Assembly (NCBI GenBank): GCA_964560205.1
Contig: CAZLKT010000003.1
Coordinates: 14,438 to 78,437, forward strand
Reading direction: 5' to 3'
Source: CAZLKT01 sp964560205
GTDB taxonomy: Bacteria; Pseudomonadota; Alphaproteobacteria; Holosporales; Holosporaceae
DNA length: 64,000 bases
Position numbers and translations under genes: made by a program. The first letter of the stretch is position 1. The number at the start of each line of letters is the position of its first letter. The notes beneath the pieces are model-generated. The model searched no databases and was not told the DNA's origin. It saw only the letters and a program-made list of their open reading frames with translations. This document shows positions 1-9,125 of this stretch, piece after piece.

Positions 1-2
1 TT

Positions 3-1448
3 ACAGGGTTGGAGGAAGAACTACTTGATCACATAATAGCATTGCACGTAGAAGAGATTATAAAAAATATCTTCCTCCACAATGAGTTGCACGAGGCTGA
101 AGATATAACGCATAGGTTTATGAAAAAATTTCCACAATCCCATGTTTATGAAAACGTCATAAAAAATCGTAGGATAATTGAAGCTGGTATAAAAAATAGA
201 AGATTTGATTTTGACACCTTCAATATACAGGATCTAAAAAAAGACGATTTTGTGAGGGCTGGTAAAGCTGTTGTGCAAAAAATAGATGCAGATTTTATTG
301 CTGGAATCTCTACAGGTGCCATGAGGGCGTTATTATCTGATAAAGAAATTGAACTCTTGCTTTCAAAAGAACAGTTAGAAACTTTATCAATAAAAGATTT
401 AGAGACGAACGGTGGTAAAAAAGGAAATATTAGAGCTGAATATATTCTTCTTTTACGTCCATCTGAAATAAAATATCTGTTGGAAACCAAAGATACAACC
501 TTGCTTACAAATGATTCTTTCAAGCACATCTCAGCAGACCAGGTTCGACAAGTCAAGCGGATGGTGGGGAGACGTAGTTTGACCCCCGAAAACTACCCAA
601 ATATAGAGCTCTTATCTGATCCGGCGAAGAGTGCAATAAATGATGACGAAAAAGCAGGAGGTGGTAGCTCACCTTTGAAGGAATCTGATGAGGCGAAGAA
701 TGCAATAAATGGTGATAAAAAAGCAGGAGGTGGTAGCTCACCTTTGAAGGATTTATCGGCCGACCCTGATGTCCTCACGTCGGAACAGGCAACAGAAAAA
801 AAACATACGTATAAGGGCAAGATTCATGACTCGTGTAGTTATACAGATATAGGACTTTTTGTGGATAATATAAATTCATCTTCTTGTAATATGGATTATT
901 ATGATATAGAAAAATTAACAATAATATTTAAAAATATTAATTATGATCAGTTCTCTTTTATAAGAAGAGAAAAATTAGATTTTTTCAATAATCAGTTTGC
1001 TGAGAAAATTAATAGCAATATTAAAAATTTTATAAATCATCGAAAAGCTATCTATGCTTTTTTAGACAATAGTAGGAAAGAATTGGGTGAGAATGTGGTA
1101 GGATATGTCATGCCACATGACACTGAAAATGAAAAATTTTCACAAAGTCATATTGATGTGCTTTCTAAAACAACCCATCGCCTTGACCTTCGAACTATAG
1201 AAGCTCTGATTGCTCAGAAAAAAAAGAAGAATTTCTCTTTAGAGTCCATATTTCAGTATTTAAGAAAAGACCACGCTCTAAAAATTGCAGAGAATAGAGA
1301 TATGACAGATTGGATCGAAAGAGCTTGTAGTGACAAAGAAAAGGAGCTCTTTTTCACAGACATTGTAAAAAATAAAATGAAAGAAGTCGAAGAATGTAGC
1401 AAAAAAGAAGCGGAATCAAAAAGAAAAAAAGAAGAAGAGTTAATCTAG
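3..1448 (+). CDS. Unrecognised protein, 5' end outside window
   Basis: The reading frame is open to the left edge of the window. The first possible start is a TTG at position 9 with no ribosome binding site, so this is most likely the C-terminal ~480 residues of a longer protein. I recognise no family. It is rich in Lys, Glu, Asp and Ile and poor in Trp. The first ~190 residues have short alternating Leu/Ile stretches that suggest stacked helical repeats. Around codons 203-248 a 23-residue unit containing KAGGGSSPLK occurs twice. The last ~40 residues are a Lys/Glu coiled-coil-like tail. The base composition is more AT-rich than the gat genes that follow. It sits just upstream of tRNA-Leu, a position resembling the other species-specific genes of this window that lie beside tRNAs. 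A host-directed or surface role is only a guess. Confidence 0.6.
   Translation, partial: TGLEEELLDHIIALHVEEIIKNIFLHNELHEAEDITHRFMKKFPQSHVYENVIKNRRIIEAGIKNRRFDFDTFNIQDLKKDDFVRAGKAVVQKIDADFIAGISTGAMRALLSDKEIELLLSKEQLETLSIKDLETNGGKKGNIRAEYILLLRPSEIKYLLETKDTTLLTNDSFKHISADQVRQVKRMVGRRSLTPENYPNIELLSDPAKSAINDDEKAGGGSSPLKESDEAKNAINGDKKAGGGSSPLKDLSADPDVLTSEQATEKKHTYKGKIHDSCSYTDIGLFVDNINSSSCNMDYYDIEKLTIIFKNINYDQFSFIRREKLDFFNNQFAEKINSNIKNFINHRKAIYAFLDNSRKELGENVVGYVMPHDTENEKFSQSHIDVLSKTTHRLDLRTIEALIAQKKKKNFSLESIFQYLRKDHALKIAENRDMTDWIERACSDKEKELFFTDIVKNKMKEVEECSKKEAESKRKKEEELI
615..752 (+). repeat. Two tandem 69-bp in-frame units
   Basis: A 69-bp unit starting at TCTGAT is repeated once directly (615-683 and 684-752) inside the first gene. 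The second halves, encoding KAGGGSSPLK, are nearly identical at the nucleotide level while the first halves differ slightly. The period is a multiple of three, so copy-number change would keep the frame. Confidence 0.85.
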
Positions 1449-1625
1449 TAAGAAGAAGGAGGGGGAGGAAGATTGAGTCTTTTGAAAGGTACTTTTTGTA
1501 TATGTTGGAAGGCTCTTAAGATTACCTAGACGGGCCTCCTCATACAAAATCCCATGGCCCACATGAAACCCTCCCCCCACCATCTTGTGTTGGGAACGGA
1601 AATGAGATATCCTGCCTCACAGAAG

Positions 1626-1709
1626 GCCTTGATGGCGGAACTGGTAGACGCGACGGACTCAAAATCCGTTGCCCGTACGGGCGTGGGGGTTCGATTCCCT
1701 CTCAAGGTA
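1626..1709 (+). tRNA. tRNA-Leu (anticodon CAA)
   Basis: The acceptor stem GCCTTGA pairs with TCAAGGT (one G-U). The anticodon stem ACGGA/TCCGT encloses the loop CTCAAAA, giving anticodon CAA. A long variable arm (TGCCCGTACGGGCG) typical of Leu tRNAs and the T-loop GGTTCGATTCC follow. The 3' CCA is not encoded. It reads UUG codons. Confidence 0.95.
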
Positions 1710-1821
1710 GGGCCTTCGAAGCATTTCATCACATTTTCATTTTTTATCATAAAGTTTACCCATTGTTTTTTTTATGGAGGCGCTGCATACTGCCTGGGTG
1801 GATTTTTTATAGGGGCTTTTT

Positions 1822-2097
1822 ATGATGGATGCTCACAAAGTGGGGGAGATTGCACGGTTAGCACATATAGAAATCAGCCAAAAAGAAAAGGAAGCCCTTG
1901 TGGAAGATTTATCTCAGGTTTTTTCTTGGGTGGACCAAATTTGTGCGGTCTCAAAACTAGACGCACCTGAGGAGGAGACTCAAAAATCCTCTGAAGGACG
2001 AGCAGATATGGTAACAGAAGAAAACTCGCGAGAAGATATTGTGGGTCAGGCACCTCATGGCGATGGTGTCTTTTTTATTGTTCCTCGCATCATATAA
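1822..2097 (+). CDS. gatC: Glutamyl-tRNA(Gln)/aspartyl-tRNA(Asn) amidotransferase subunit C
   Basis: This is the small chaperone-like subunit of the GatCAB complex, which amidates Glu-tRNA(Gln) and/or Asp-tRNA(Asn) in the cytoplasm. The protein has 91 residues, normal for GatC (about 95). It has the typical beginning with a VGEIARLAHIEIS-like segment and the conserved helix around LVEDLSQVFSWVDQI that wraps around GatA. Two adjacent ATG codons could start it; the first follows an AGGGGC-like ribosome site. It leads the gatC-gatA-gatB operon with an 11-nt gap to gatA. Confidence 0.93.
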   Translation: MMDAHKVGEIARLAHIEISQKEKEALVEDLSQVFSWVDQICAVSKLDAPEEETQKSSEGRADMVTEENSREDIVGQAPHGDGVFFIVPRII

Positions 2098-2108
2098 AGG
2101 AAAAATGT

Positions 2109-3620
2109 ATGAGTACTCAAGAAAAATCAACCTCTTCTCGCTCTCAGACGTCTCCATTGCTGCAGTATAGTATTTCGGAGGTTTTGTACGGGTTGCGTCA
2201 TAAACACTTTACTGTTCCAGAACTTGTGAAAGCATACCTGCAACGCATGGAAGACACACAACACCTCAACTTGTATATCACTCCCACGCCGGAGCACGCT
2301 TTGTATCAAGCAGAAGCGAGTCAAAAACGATGGGACCTTGGATGCCCACTTCCCCTGGACGGCATTCCCCTAGGAGTTAAGGATGCATTTTGCACCAAGG
2401 GGATTCGCACCACAGCGTCTTCGCGCATATTGGGGAATTTTGTGCCCCCTTATGAATCCACCGTGACACAAAAACTGTGGGATGCGGGCGCCATTCTTTT
2501 AGGCAAGTGCAATTTGGATGAGTTTTGCATGGGATCCACCACCACCAACACCTATATTGTCGATGCCGCAAAAAACCCATGGAAAGAGACCCACGTCACG
2601 GGGGGAAGCTCCGGTGGGTCTTGCGGGGCGGTGGCTGCAGGTTCTGCTTTGGCGGCCGTGGGCTCAGATACGGGTGGATCCATTCGACAGCCAGCCGCTT
2701 TTTGTGGTGTTGTGGGAGTTCTTCCCACCTATGGGCGCTGCTCTCGATGGGGGGTGGTGGCATATGCATCGTCTCTGGATCAACCAAGTATTACAGGGCG
2801 CACAGTTTTAGATACTGCCATAGTGCTGGAAAAAATATGTGGCCATGATCCAAAAGATGCGACATCTGTGCGCCGAGAAGTACCATGTTTCCCTGAGTAT
2901 GTGGGAAAATCCGTGAAAGGACTTCGCATTGGCATTCCCGTAGAGTGGAAAAAATATCTTAAAGACCCATTTATTGTGGAAGCCTGGGAAAAGGCAAAAA
3001 CATGCCTCTTGGATGCGGGATGTATTATAAAAGATGTTGCCCTGCCCTATGCGGAGTATGCCCTTCCATGTTATTACCTCCTCACATGTGCAGAGGCCTC
3101 CTCCAACTTGGCACGCTATGATGGGGTCACCTATGGCCTTCGAGTGGATGATGATGCCCTGGAACAGATGTACGATAAAACACGAGGAGCAGGCTTTGGC
3201 AGAGAGGTGAAGCGTCGACTCATGATCGGCACCTATGTGCTCTCCCATGGATATTACGATGCCTACTATCTGAAAGCAAAAGGGCTTCGTCGAGCCATTA
3301 TCCAGGAGTTTACAAACGTTTTCCAAGAGGTGGATGCCATTTTGACCCCCACCACACCAACACCTTCCTTTGCCCATGATGCTGCCCCAACGGATCCCGT
3401 CACCATGTATCTCAATGATATTCTCACAGTGCCTGTGAATGTCGGTGGAATGACAGCCATATCTGTGCCCACAGGGGTTTCACCCCATGGGCTGCCGTGT
3501 GGGATGCAGCTTATTGCAGCACCGTTTCAGGAGGGCACTTTGTTTCAATGTGGCGCAGTTTTGGAGAAGGGTGCAGACATGCCCCCTCTCCCCTTTGCTT
3601 TGGGAGGATACACATCATGA
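2109..3620 (+). CDS. gatA: Glutamyl-tRNA(Gln) amidotransferase subunit A (amidase)
   Basis: GatA hydrolyses glutamine to supply ammonia for transamidation of mischarged Glu-tRNA(Gln) or Asp-tRNA(Asn). The 503-residue protein is of normal length. The amidase signature is intact: the lysine in GVKDAF near residue 90, the glycine/serine stretch GGSSGGSCGAVAAG near 165-178, and SDTGGSIRQPA with the catalytic Ser. The stop codon overlaps the gatB start (ATGA), so the two are probably translationally coupled. A small bacterium relying on GatCAB usually lacks GlnRS and/or AsnRS; this window cannot confirm that. Confidence 0.97.
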   Translation: MSTQEKSTSSRSQTSPLLQYSISEVLYGLRHKHFTVPELVKAYLQRMEDTQHLNLYITPTPEHALYQAEASQKRWDLGCPLPLDGIPLGVKDAFCTKGIRTTASSRILGNFVPPYESTVTQKLWDAGAILLGKCNLDEFCMGSTTTNTYIVDAAKNPWKETHVTGGSSGGSCGAVAAGSALAAVGSDTGGSIRQPAAFCGVVGVLPTYGRCSRWGVVAYASSLDQPSITGRTVLDTAIVLEKICGHDPKDATSVRREVPCFPEYVGKSVKGLRIGIPVEWKKYLKDPFIVEAWEKAKTCLLDAGCIIKDVALPYAEYALPCYYLLTCAEASSNLARYDGVTYGLRVDDDALEQMYDKTRGAGFGREVKRRLMIGTYVLSHGYYDAYYLKAKGLRRAIIQEFTNVFQEVDAILTPTTPTPSFAHDAAPTDPVTMYLNDILTVPVNVGGMTAISVPTGVSPHGLPCGMQLIAAPFQEGTLFQCGAVLEKGADMPPLPFALGGYTS

Positions 3621-5107
3621 CATCTCCATCTTCATTTTCCCTGCCTCATGATCACGGGTTTGTTCCTGTGATTGGTCTTGAAATTCATGCACAGATCCTT
3701 TCTGCATCAAAACTTTTTTCAGGAGCGTCCGCCCACGTTTTTGGAAAAGAGCCCAACACCGTGGTGGCTTTTCTTGATGCAGGATTTCCCGGCACTCTTC
3801 CTGTTGTCAACCAACACTGTATAGAACAGGGTATCCGCACAGGTTTGGGGCTTCAGGGCCGTATCAATATGCGATCTGTTTTCGAACGCAAGAATTATTT
3901 TTATCCAGACCTACCATCAGGGTACCAAATCTCCCAATACTTACATCCTCTCATGGAGGAAGGCCATCTCATCATCACCGGAGATGACGGGACGCCTAAA
4001 AAGATTCGCATCCAACGTCTTCACCTGGAACAGGATGCAGGAAAAAACATCCATGATAAAGATCCTCGATACTCCTATGTGGACCTCAACCGCTCTGGGG
4101 TTGGGCTTATGGAAATTGTTTCCCATCCGGATATGTCCACACCCGATGAAGCAGTGAAGTATGCCAAAAAACTCCGGGGAATTCTTCGATATTTGGGCAC
4201 GTGTGATGGCAATATGGAAGAAGGCAGCATGCGCGTGGATGCTAATATTTCAGTGCATAAACCCGGAACACCTTTGGGAATTCGCGCAGAACTGAAGAAC
4301 ATCAATTCGTTCCGTTTTTTACAGCAAGCCCTAGTGTATGAGATTCAACGCCAGATTCATTGTGTTCTCACAGGGCAGCCGCTCATCCAAGAAACACGAG
4401 GCTTTGATGTGAAAAAAGGTGTCACCGTGTCTCTTCGTGAGAAGGAAGATGCCTTTAATTATCGATATTTTCCCGACCCGGATCTGCCGGAGCTGGTGCT
4501 TTCCCACGAAGATGTGGACACCATAAGAAAAGCTCTTCCAGAACTTCCCCAAGAAAAGTTCTCTCGCTTTCAGCAGGATTTTTATCTCACCCCTTATGAT
4601 GCAGAGCTTCTCATAGAGGACCTGGATGTGGCGACTTTTTTTGAAGAGGCCGCCCGCTTTTTGTCCAAGAAAGACAAGAACTCATACAAACTTCTTGCCA
4701 ACTGGATCACAGGGGAGTTGTTTGCCTCGCTCAACAAGTCGGAGTACGTCCTCTCCTCCATGAAGGTCACCCACCAACATGTGGCGCAGCTTGTGGATGC
4801 CATTGAGAAGGAGCTTCTGTCCCACACCCTTGCAAAGGAAGTATGGGCTCATATGTGGGACACTGGAGCATCCCCCGAACATATTATGACGGAGAAAAAC
4901 CTTGTGCAAGTTTCTGATGAGGCCACCGTGCTGACCTGGGTCACGGATGCATTATCGGGGGAGGAAAAAAATATCGCCCTCTATCACGGTGGTCAAGAAA
5001 AACTGTGGGGATATTTTATAGGAAAAATTATGAAAAACGCCAAAGGCAGAGGAAATCCAAAGGTCATTCATCGGATCCTCACAGAATATCTTCTGTCCCA
5101 AAAATAG
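3617..5107 (+). CDS. gatB: Aspartyl/glutamyl-tRNA amidotransferase subunit B
   Basis: GatB is the tRNA-binding and kinase-like subunit that activates the mischarged aminoacyl group with ATP and receives ammonia from GatA. I place the start at the ATG overlapping the gatA stop. The frame is open further upstream, but the family begins close to the VIGLEIHAQI motif found about 19 residues in. The 496-residue length fits. Conserved stretches seen are ERKNYFYPDLPSGYQISQ, the DLNRSGVGLMEIVSHPD region and EGSMRVDANISV. The C-terminal YqeY-like tRNA-binding region is present and ends normally. Confidence 0.97.
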   Translation: MTSPSSFSLPHDHGFVPVIGLEIHAQILSASKLFSGASAHVFGKEPNTVVAFLDAGFPGTLPVVNQHCIEQGIRTGLGLQGRINMRSVFERKNYFYPDLPSGYQISQYLHPLMEEGHLIITGDDGTPKKIRIQRLHLEQDAGKNIHDKDPRYSYVDLNRSGVGLMEIVSHPDMSTPDEAVKYAKKLRGILRYLGTCDGNMEEGSMRVDANISVHKPGTPLGIRAELKNINSFRFLQQALVYEIQRQIHCVLTGQPLIQETRGFDVKKGVTVSLREKEDAFNYRYFPDPDLPELVLSHEDVDTIRKALPELPQEKFSRFQQDFYLTPYDAELLIEDLDVATFFEEAARFLSKKDKNSYKLLANWITGELFASLNKSEYVLSSMKVTHQHVAQLVDAIEKELLSHTLAKEVWAHMWDTGASPEHIMTEKNLVQVSDEATVLTWVTDALSGEEKNIALYHGGQEKLWGYFIGKIMKNAKGRGNPKVIHRILTEYLLSQK

Positions 5108-5129
5108 CATTTTGAGAAAAATTTTTTCT

Positions 5130-5157
5130 TTGAGAATGAATACTTTTTTTTTACAAT
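5130..5157 (+). promoter_or_regulatory. Candidate sigma-70-type promoter for clpB
   Basis: TTGAGA and TACAAT are separated by 16 bases, about 32 bases upstream of the clpB start codon, which has a strong AGGAGG site. I see no CIRCE element or clear heat-shock sigma-32 box, although the region is T-rich and matches could be missed. Confidence 0.4.
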
Positions 5158-5188
5158 GGGGTGTATGTGTGAGAGGAGGTAAACATCC

Positions 5189-7750
5189 ATGACTTTTGAT
5201 CATTTTACAGAACAATCGCGAGAAAAAATCAAAGCGGCTCAAGCCATCACTCAAAAACACAAACAGCAACACATCCTTCCGGAACACGTGCTCATGGCAT
5301 TTCTGGAGGATAATGATGGGATTGGATCTTCTCTTTTGCAAGATGCAGGTGTTGATCTTTCTCAGGGAAAGACGCTCACAAAAGATGCCATCCAAAAACA
5401 TCCCAGCGTTCATGGGGCTAAACTTGTGGTGTCCTCTTCCTTCAACGCATTTCTCTCAGAGTGCGAGCATGTGGCGGAATCCTTCGGAGACTCCTTCATT
5501 ACGGTGGAAGCTCTTCTCTTGGCGCTTTTTAATATTCCTGAGACAATGGCAATTTTGCAAAAAGCTGGTGGCAAAAAAAACCTCCTGGAAAAAGCCATTG
5601 GCTCCATACGACAAGGTCGACGGGCCACTTCCCCCAACAGCGATGAAAACTATAATGCACTCAAAAAATATGCAAAAGATATCACTGCCGCTGCACGGGA
5701 CGGCAGCTTGGATCCTGTCATTGGTCGCGATGACGAAATCCGAAGAGTGATTCAGGTGCTTTCCAGACGCACAAAAAATAATCCTGTCCTTATTGGAGAG
5801 CCTGGCGTAGGAAAAACAGCAATTATTGAGGGACTTGCCTTGCGTATTATCAAAGGAGATGTGCCCGATCCCCTCAAAAAAGCTCGTATTCTGGCCTTAG
5901 ACCTTGGCGCCCTCATTGCAGGAAGCAAGTATAGAGGGGATTTCGAGGAGCGCCTCAAGGCTGTTCTCTCAGAAATAGAGCAAGAAGATGAGAACATCGT
6001 GCTGTTCATTGACGAGCTTCACACTCTGGTTGGTGCGGGTAAAACCGATGGCGCCATGGACGCATCCAACATGCTCAAGCCAGCCCTCTCTCGAGGGGAG
6101 ATTCAATGCATTGGCGCCACCACGTTGGATGAATATCGAAAATATATTGAGAAGGATGCGGCACTGGCCAGACGGTTTCAGCTTGTGTATGTGCAGGAGC
6201 CCTCCGTGGAAAATACAATTTCTATTTTACGCGGACTCAAGGAGCGATATGAAATGCATCATGGTGTGCAAATCACTGATGCAGCCATTATTGCAGCAGC
6301 CACATTATCCCATCGATATATTACAGATCGGTTTTTACCGGATAAGGCCATTGATCTCATGGATGAAGCAGCAAGTCGTCTGCGCATAGAAGCAAATTCA
6401 AAACCAGAAGCCTTGGATGAGTTAGATCGAAAAATCCTTCAGCTGAGTATAGAACGAGAAGCCCTTCTGAAGGAGTCAGATGGTCCATCAAAAATACGCT
6501 TAGATCATTGCAAAAAAGAGCTTCAAGATCTCGAAGAGCGAAGCCGACATCTTACTTATCAGTGGACGGAAGAAAGAAAGGCCATGTCCAGCATACAAAA
6601 ATTGAAGGCCACCTTGGAGAAAGCCCGCCATGATCTGGTGATACTTCAACAGATGGGTGACTTGGCAAAGGCTGGGGAACTTCTCTACAGCACAATCCCA
6701 CAGCTGGAAAAGAAAATTCACATGGAGGGAGAGCTCCTCAATGTGTCCCTTTTACGGGAAAAGGTTACAGAGCAGGACATTGCCTCCATTGTGTCGAGAT
6801 GGACAGGAATTCCTGCAGACAAGTTGGTGGAAGAGGAGAAAGAAAAGCTTCTTCATATGGAGGAGTGGTTGCGGCAGCAGGTGGTGGGACAAACTCATGC
6901 CATTACAGCGGTGAGTAAGGCCATTCGACGTTCCCGAGCCGGATTTTCAGACGAGCATCGCCCCATCGGGTCTTTTCTCTTTCTGGGGCCCACGGGAGTG
7001 GGAAAAACAGAGCTTTCCAAGGCACTGGCGCGCTTTTTATTCGATTCATCAGATGCTCTTCTTCGTTTAGATATGTCGGAGTATATGGAGCGGCATTCAG
7101 TGGCTCGACTTATTGGTGCACCTCCGGGCTATGTGGGTTATGAAGAAGGAGGCACCCTTACAGAGGCTGTTCGGCGACGTCCCTATCAGGTCATCCTTTT
7201 GGATGAGGTGGAAAAAGCCCATAGGGATGTGTTCAACCTTTTTTTACAGATTCTTGATGATGGCCGTCTCACGGACAGCCAGGGGCGCACCGTGAATTTT
7301 CGTAACACCCTTCTGATTCTTACCTCCAATCTGGGCAGTGAGTATATCATCACAGAAGAAAAGGAAGAGATTTCCCTCGAGGTCAAAAAGAAAGTCATGA
7401 ATGTTGTGCAAAGCACCTTTCGTCCAGAGTTTCTCAATCGCCTGGATGAGATTCTTTTGTTCCAAAAGCTTCGAAGGGAAGAGATGGACCAGATTGTAGA
7501 AATTCATCTAGAACCGTTGCGAAAGATTCTCACAAAAAAGCGTATTGCCATGAGCATTTCTCCCGAGGCCATTGCGTGGATTGCAGAGAAAGGATACGAT
7601 CCGGACTATGGTGCACGCCCCCTTAAACGAACCATTCAACAGTTTCTTACTGATCCTTTTGCGCAACTTTTCCTCGAGGGAAAGATTGCTGAAGATGGCC
7701 ATGTTTTTGTAAAGGTGGAAAATGATGATCTTGTACTGCTGCCTACGTAA
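5189..7750 (+). CDS. clpB: ATP-dependent disaggregase ClpB
   Basis: ClpB is a hexameric AAA+ chaperone that extracts polypeptides from aggregates together with DnaK/DnaJ. The 853 residues hold the N-terminal Clp repeat domain (about 1-145), a first nucleotide-binding domain with GEPGVGKTA near 202 and the arginine-finger region around DAALARRFQ, the coiled-coil middle domain (about 405-525) that distinguishes ClpB from ClpA/ClpC, and a second ATPase domain with GPTGVGKTE near 600. A strong AGGAGG site precedes the ATG. The 3' end overlaps the end of the convergent miaB gene by 8 bases. dnaJ is in this window; dnaK is not. Confidence 0.97.
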   Translation: MTFDHFTEQSREKIKAAQAITQKHKQQHILPEHVLMAFLEDNDGIGSSLLQDAGVDLSQGKTLTKDAIQKHPSVHGAKLVVSSSFNAFLSECEHVAESFGDSFITVEALLLALFNIPETMAILQKAGGKKNLLEKAIGSIRQGRRATSPNSDENYNALKKYAKDITAAARDGSLDPVIGRDDEIRRVIQVLSRRTKNNPVLIGEPGVGKTAIIEGLALRIIKGDVPDPLKKARILALDLGALIAGSKYRGDFEERLKAVLSEIEQEDENIVLFIDELHTLVGAGKTDGAMDASNMLKPALSRGEIQCIGATTLDEYRKYIEKDAALARRFQLVYVQEPSVENTISILRGLKERYEMHHGVQITDAAIIAAATLSHRYITDRFLPDKAIDLMDEAASRLRIEANSKPEALDELDRKILQLSIEREALLKESDGPSKIRLDHCKKELQDLEERSRHLTYQWTEERKAMSSIQKLKATLEKARHDLVILQQMGDLAKAGELLYSTIPQLEKKIHMEGELLNVSLLREKVTEQDIASIVSRWTGIPADKLVEEEKEKLLHMEEWLRQQVVGQTHAITAVSKAIRRSRAGFSDEHRPIGSFLFLGPTGVGKTELSKALARFLFDSSDALLRLDMSEYMERHSVARLIGAPPGYVGYEEGGTLTEAVRRRPYQVILLDEVEKAHRDVFNLFLQILDDGRLTDSQGRTVNFRNTLLILTSNLGSEYIITEEKEEISLEVKKKVMNVVQSTFRPEFLNRLDEILLFQKLRREEMDQIVEIHLEPLRKILTKKRIAMSISPEAIAWIAEKGYDPDYGARPLKRTIQQFLTDPFAQLFLEGKIAEDGHVFVKVENDDLVLLPT

Positions 7751-9125
7751 CATTTGGGACAAAAACACCGTGCAGATTCTTACCAAGGCCTCGAATAATG
7801 CGGACATTCACTATATCACCCACCTTCCCCTCAAAGGTCGTGTCATCGGGAATAATAATGGTAGTGGACTGCATGAAAAGCGTTCTTCCCCATATTTTCT
7901 CTTGATCCACTCGCTCAATGAGCACTGACATAATGGTGCCAACAAAGCTTCGATTAAATTCCAGTTGTTGTGTGTTCAAAAGATCTTGTAATATCATGAG
8001 ACGTTCGTGTTTTACGTCCTGTGGCACTTGTTCATACTCTGCTGCAGGCGTCCCTGGTCGAGGACTGTATTGAAAAGAGTATGCTTGCACAAAAAAGACC
8101 TCTCGCACCAAATCACAGGTATCCTGAAAATCTTTGTCCGTCTCCCCAGGATACCCCACAATAAAGTCAGAAGAAAATGCTATATCTGGTCGTACAGAAC
8201 GCAGACGCTCAATGCATTTCTTATAGGATTCCCCTGTATACCTCCGATTCATAGCTTCCAAAATTTTGTTGGAGCCAGACTGCACCGGCAAATGCAGCAA
8301 TGGTGCAAGCTTTTTTTCTGTGCGATGCACTTCTATGAGATCATCGGTCATATCTCTGGGATGCGGACTTGTATAACGGATACATACAATTTCCGGGAAT
8401 TCCGCCAATCGTTGAATCAATCGCCCAAGACCCCAGACCTCTCCCGTGGAGGAAAGTCCATGATATGCGTTCACATTTTGTCCTGAAAGAATAATGCTTT
8501 TTGCCCCTTGGGCCACCAAAATCTGTGTTTCCTGCACCAGCTCTTCCACAGGACGAGAGTATTCGGCACCACGGGTGTAGGGCACCACACAAAACCTGCA
8601 AAATTTATCACAGCCTTCTTGGATGGAAAGAAAGGCAATGGGCCCCATGTTCTGCCGAGTTTTCACAAGATGGGTGAATTTAGATACTTTGGGAAATCCA
8701 GTGCGAACACGATAATCCAGAGCCAATTCAGAGGTGGGATCCTCATAGTCCTCATGAAGCTTTTTCAACATTTTCGGAAGAATATGATAGGTTTGTGGCC
8801 CCAAAACAGCGCTCACATAGGGCGCCCGTTCTAAAATGGCTTTTCCAAGGGCCTGCCCAGTACACCCCGCAACAATAAGAAAACAAGGGCGCTCATGGAG
8901 CTTCTCTCGATGACGTTTGATGTGTCGAAATCGACCCAAATCAGAAAAAAGTTTGTGTTCCGCTTTTTCGCGAATATGGCACGTGTTGAAAATCACTACA
9001 TCTGCCTCTTCTGGCACAGTACATGCCTCATACCCCACAGACATGCACAGTTCCATCATACGTTCAGAGTCATACACATTTGACTGGCATCCATAGGTCT
9101 TCACAAAAACTTTTGCTGAATTCAT
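7743..9125 (-). CDS. miaB: tRNA-2-methylthio-N6-dimethylallyladenosine synthase
   Basis: MiaB is a radical-SAM enzyme with two iron-sulfur clusters. It adds a methylthio group to i6A37 of tRNAs that read UNN codons. The 460-residue protein has the N-terminal UPF0004 domain with YGCQSNVYDSERM and NTCHIREKAEHK, and the radical-SAM CDKFCRFC cysteines near 171-178 followed by PYTRG. A C-terminal TRAM domain covers roughly the last 70 residues. I chose the ATG at 9125, which overlaps the stop of olsA (ATGA) and follows an AGGAGGG site. The frame extends 15 codons upstream but those lie inside olsA. Confidence 0.95.
   Translation of the reverse strand: MNSAKVFVKTYGCQSNVYDSERMMELCMSVGYEACTVPEEADVVIFNTCHIREKAEHKLFSDLGRFRHIKRHREKLHERPCFLIVAGCTGQALGKAILERAPYVSAVLGPQTYHILPKMLKKLHEDYEDPTSELALDYRVRTGFPKVSKFTHLVKTRQNMGPIAFLSIQEGCDKFCRFCVVPYTRGAEYSRPVEELVQETQILVAQGAKSIILSGQNVNAYHGLSSTGEVWGLGRLIQRLAEFPEIVCIRYTSPHPRDMTDDLIEVHRTEKKLAPLLHLPVQSGSNKILEAMNRRYTGESYKKCIERLRSVRPDIAFSSDFIVGYPGETDKDFQDTCDLVREVFFVQAYSFQYSPRPGTPAAEYEQVPQDVKHERLMILQDLLNTQQLEFNRSFVGTIMSVLIERVDQEKIWGRTLFMQSTTIIIPDDTTFEGKVGDIVNVRIIRGLGKNLHGVFVPNVT

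Noticed and set aside
1554..1970. 138-codon plus-strand frame
   Set aside because: It runs straight through tRNA-Leu and into gatC in another frame, and its translation looks like read-through of RNA sequence.
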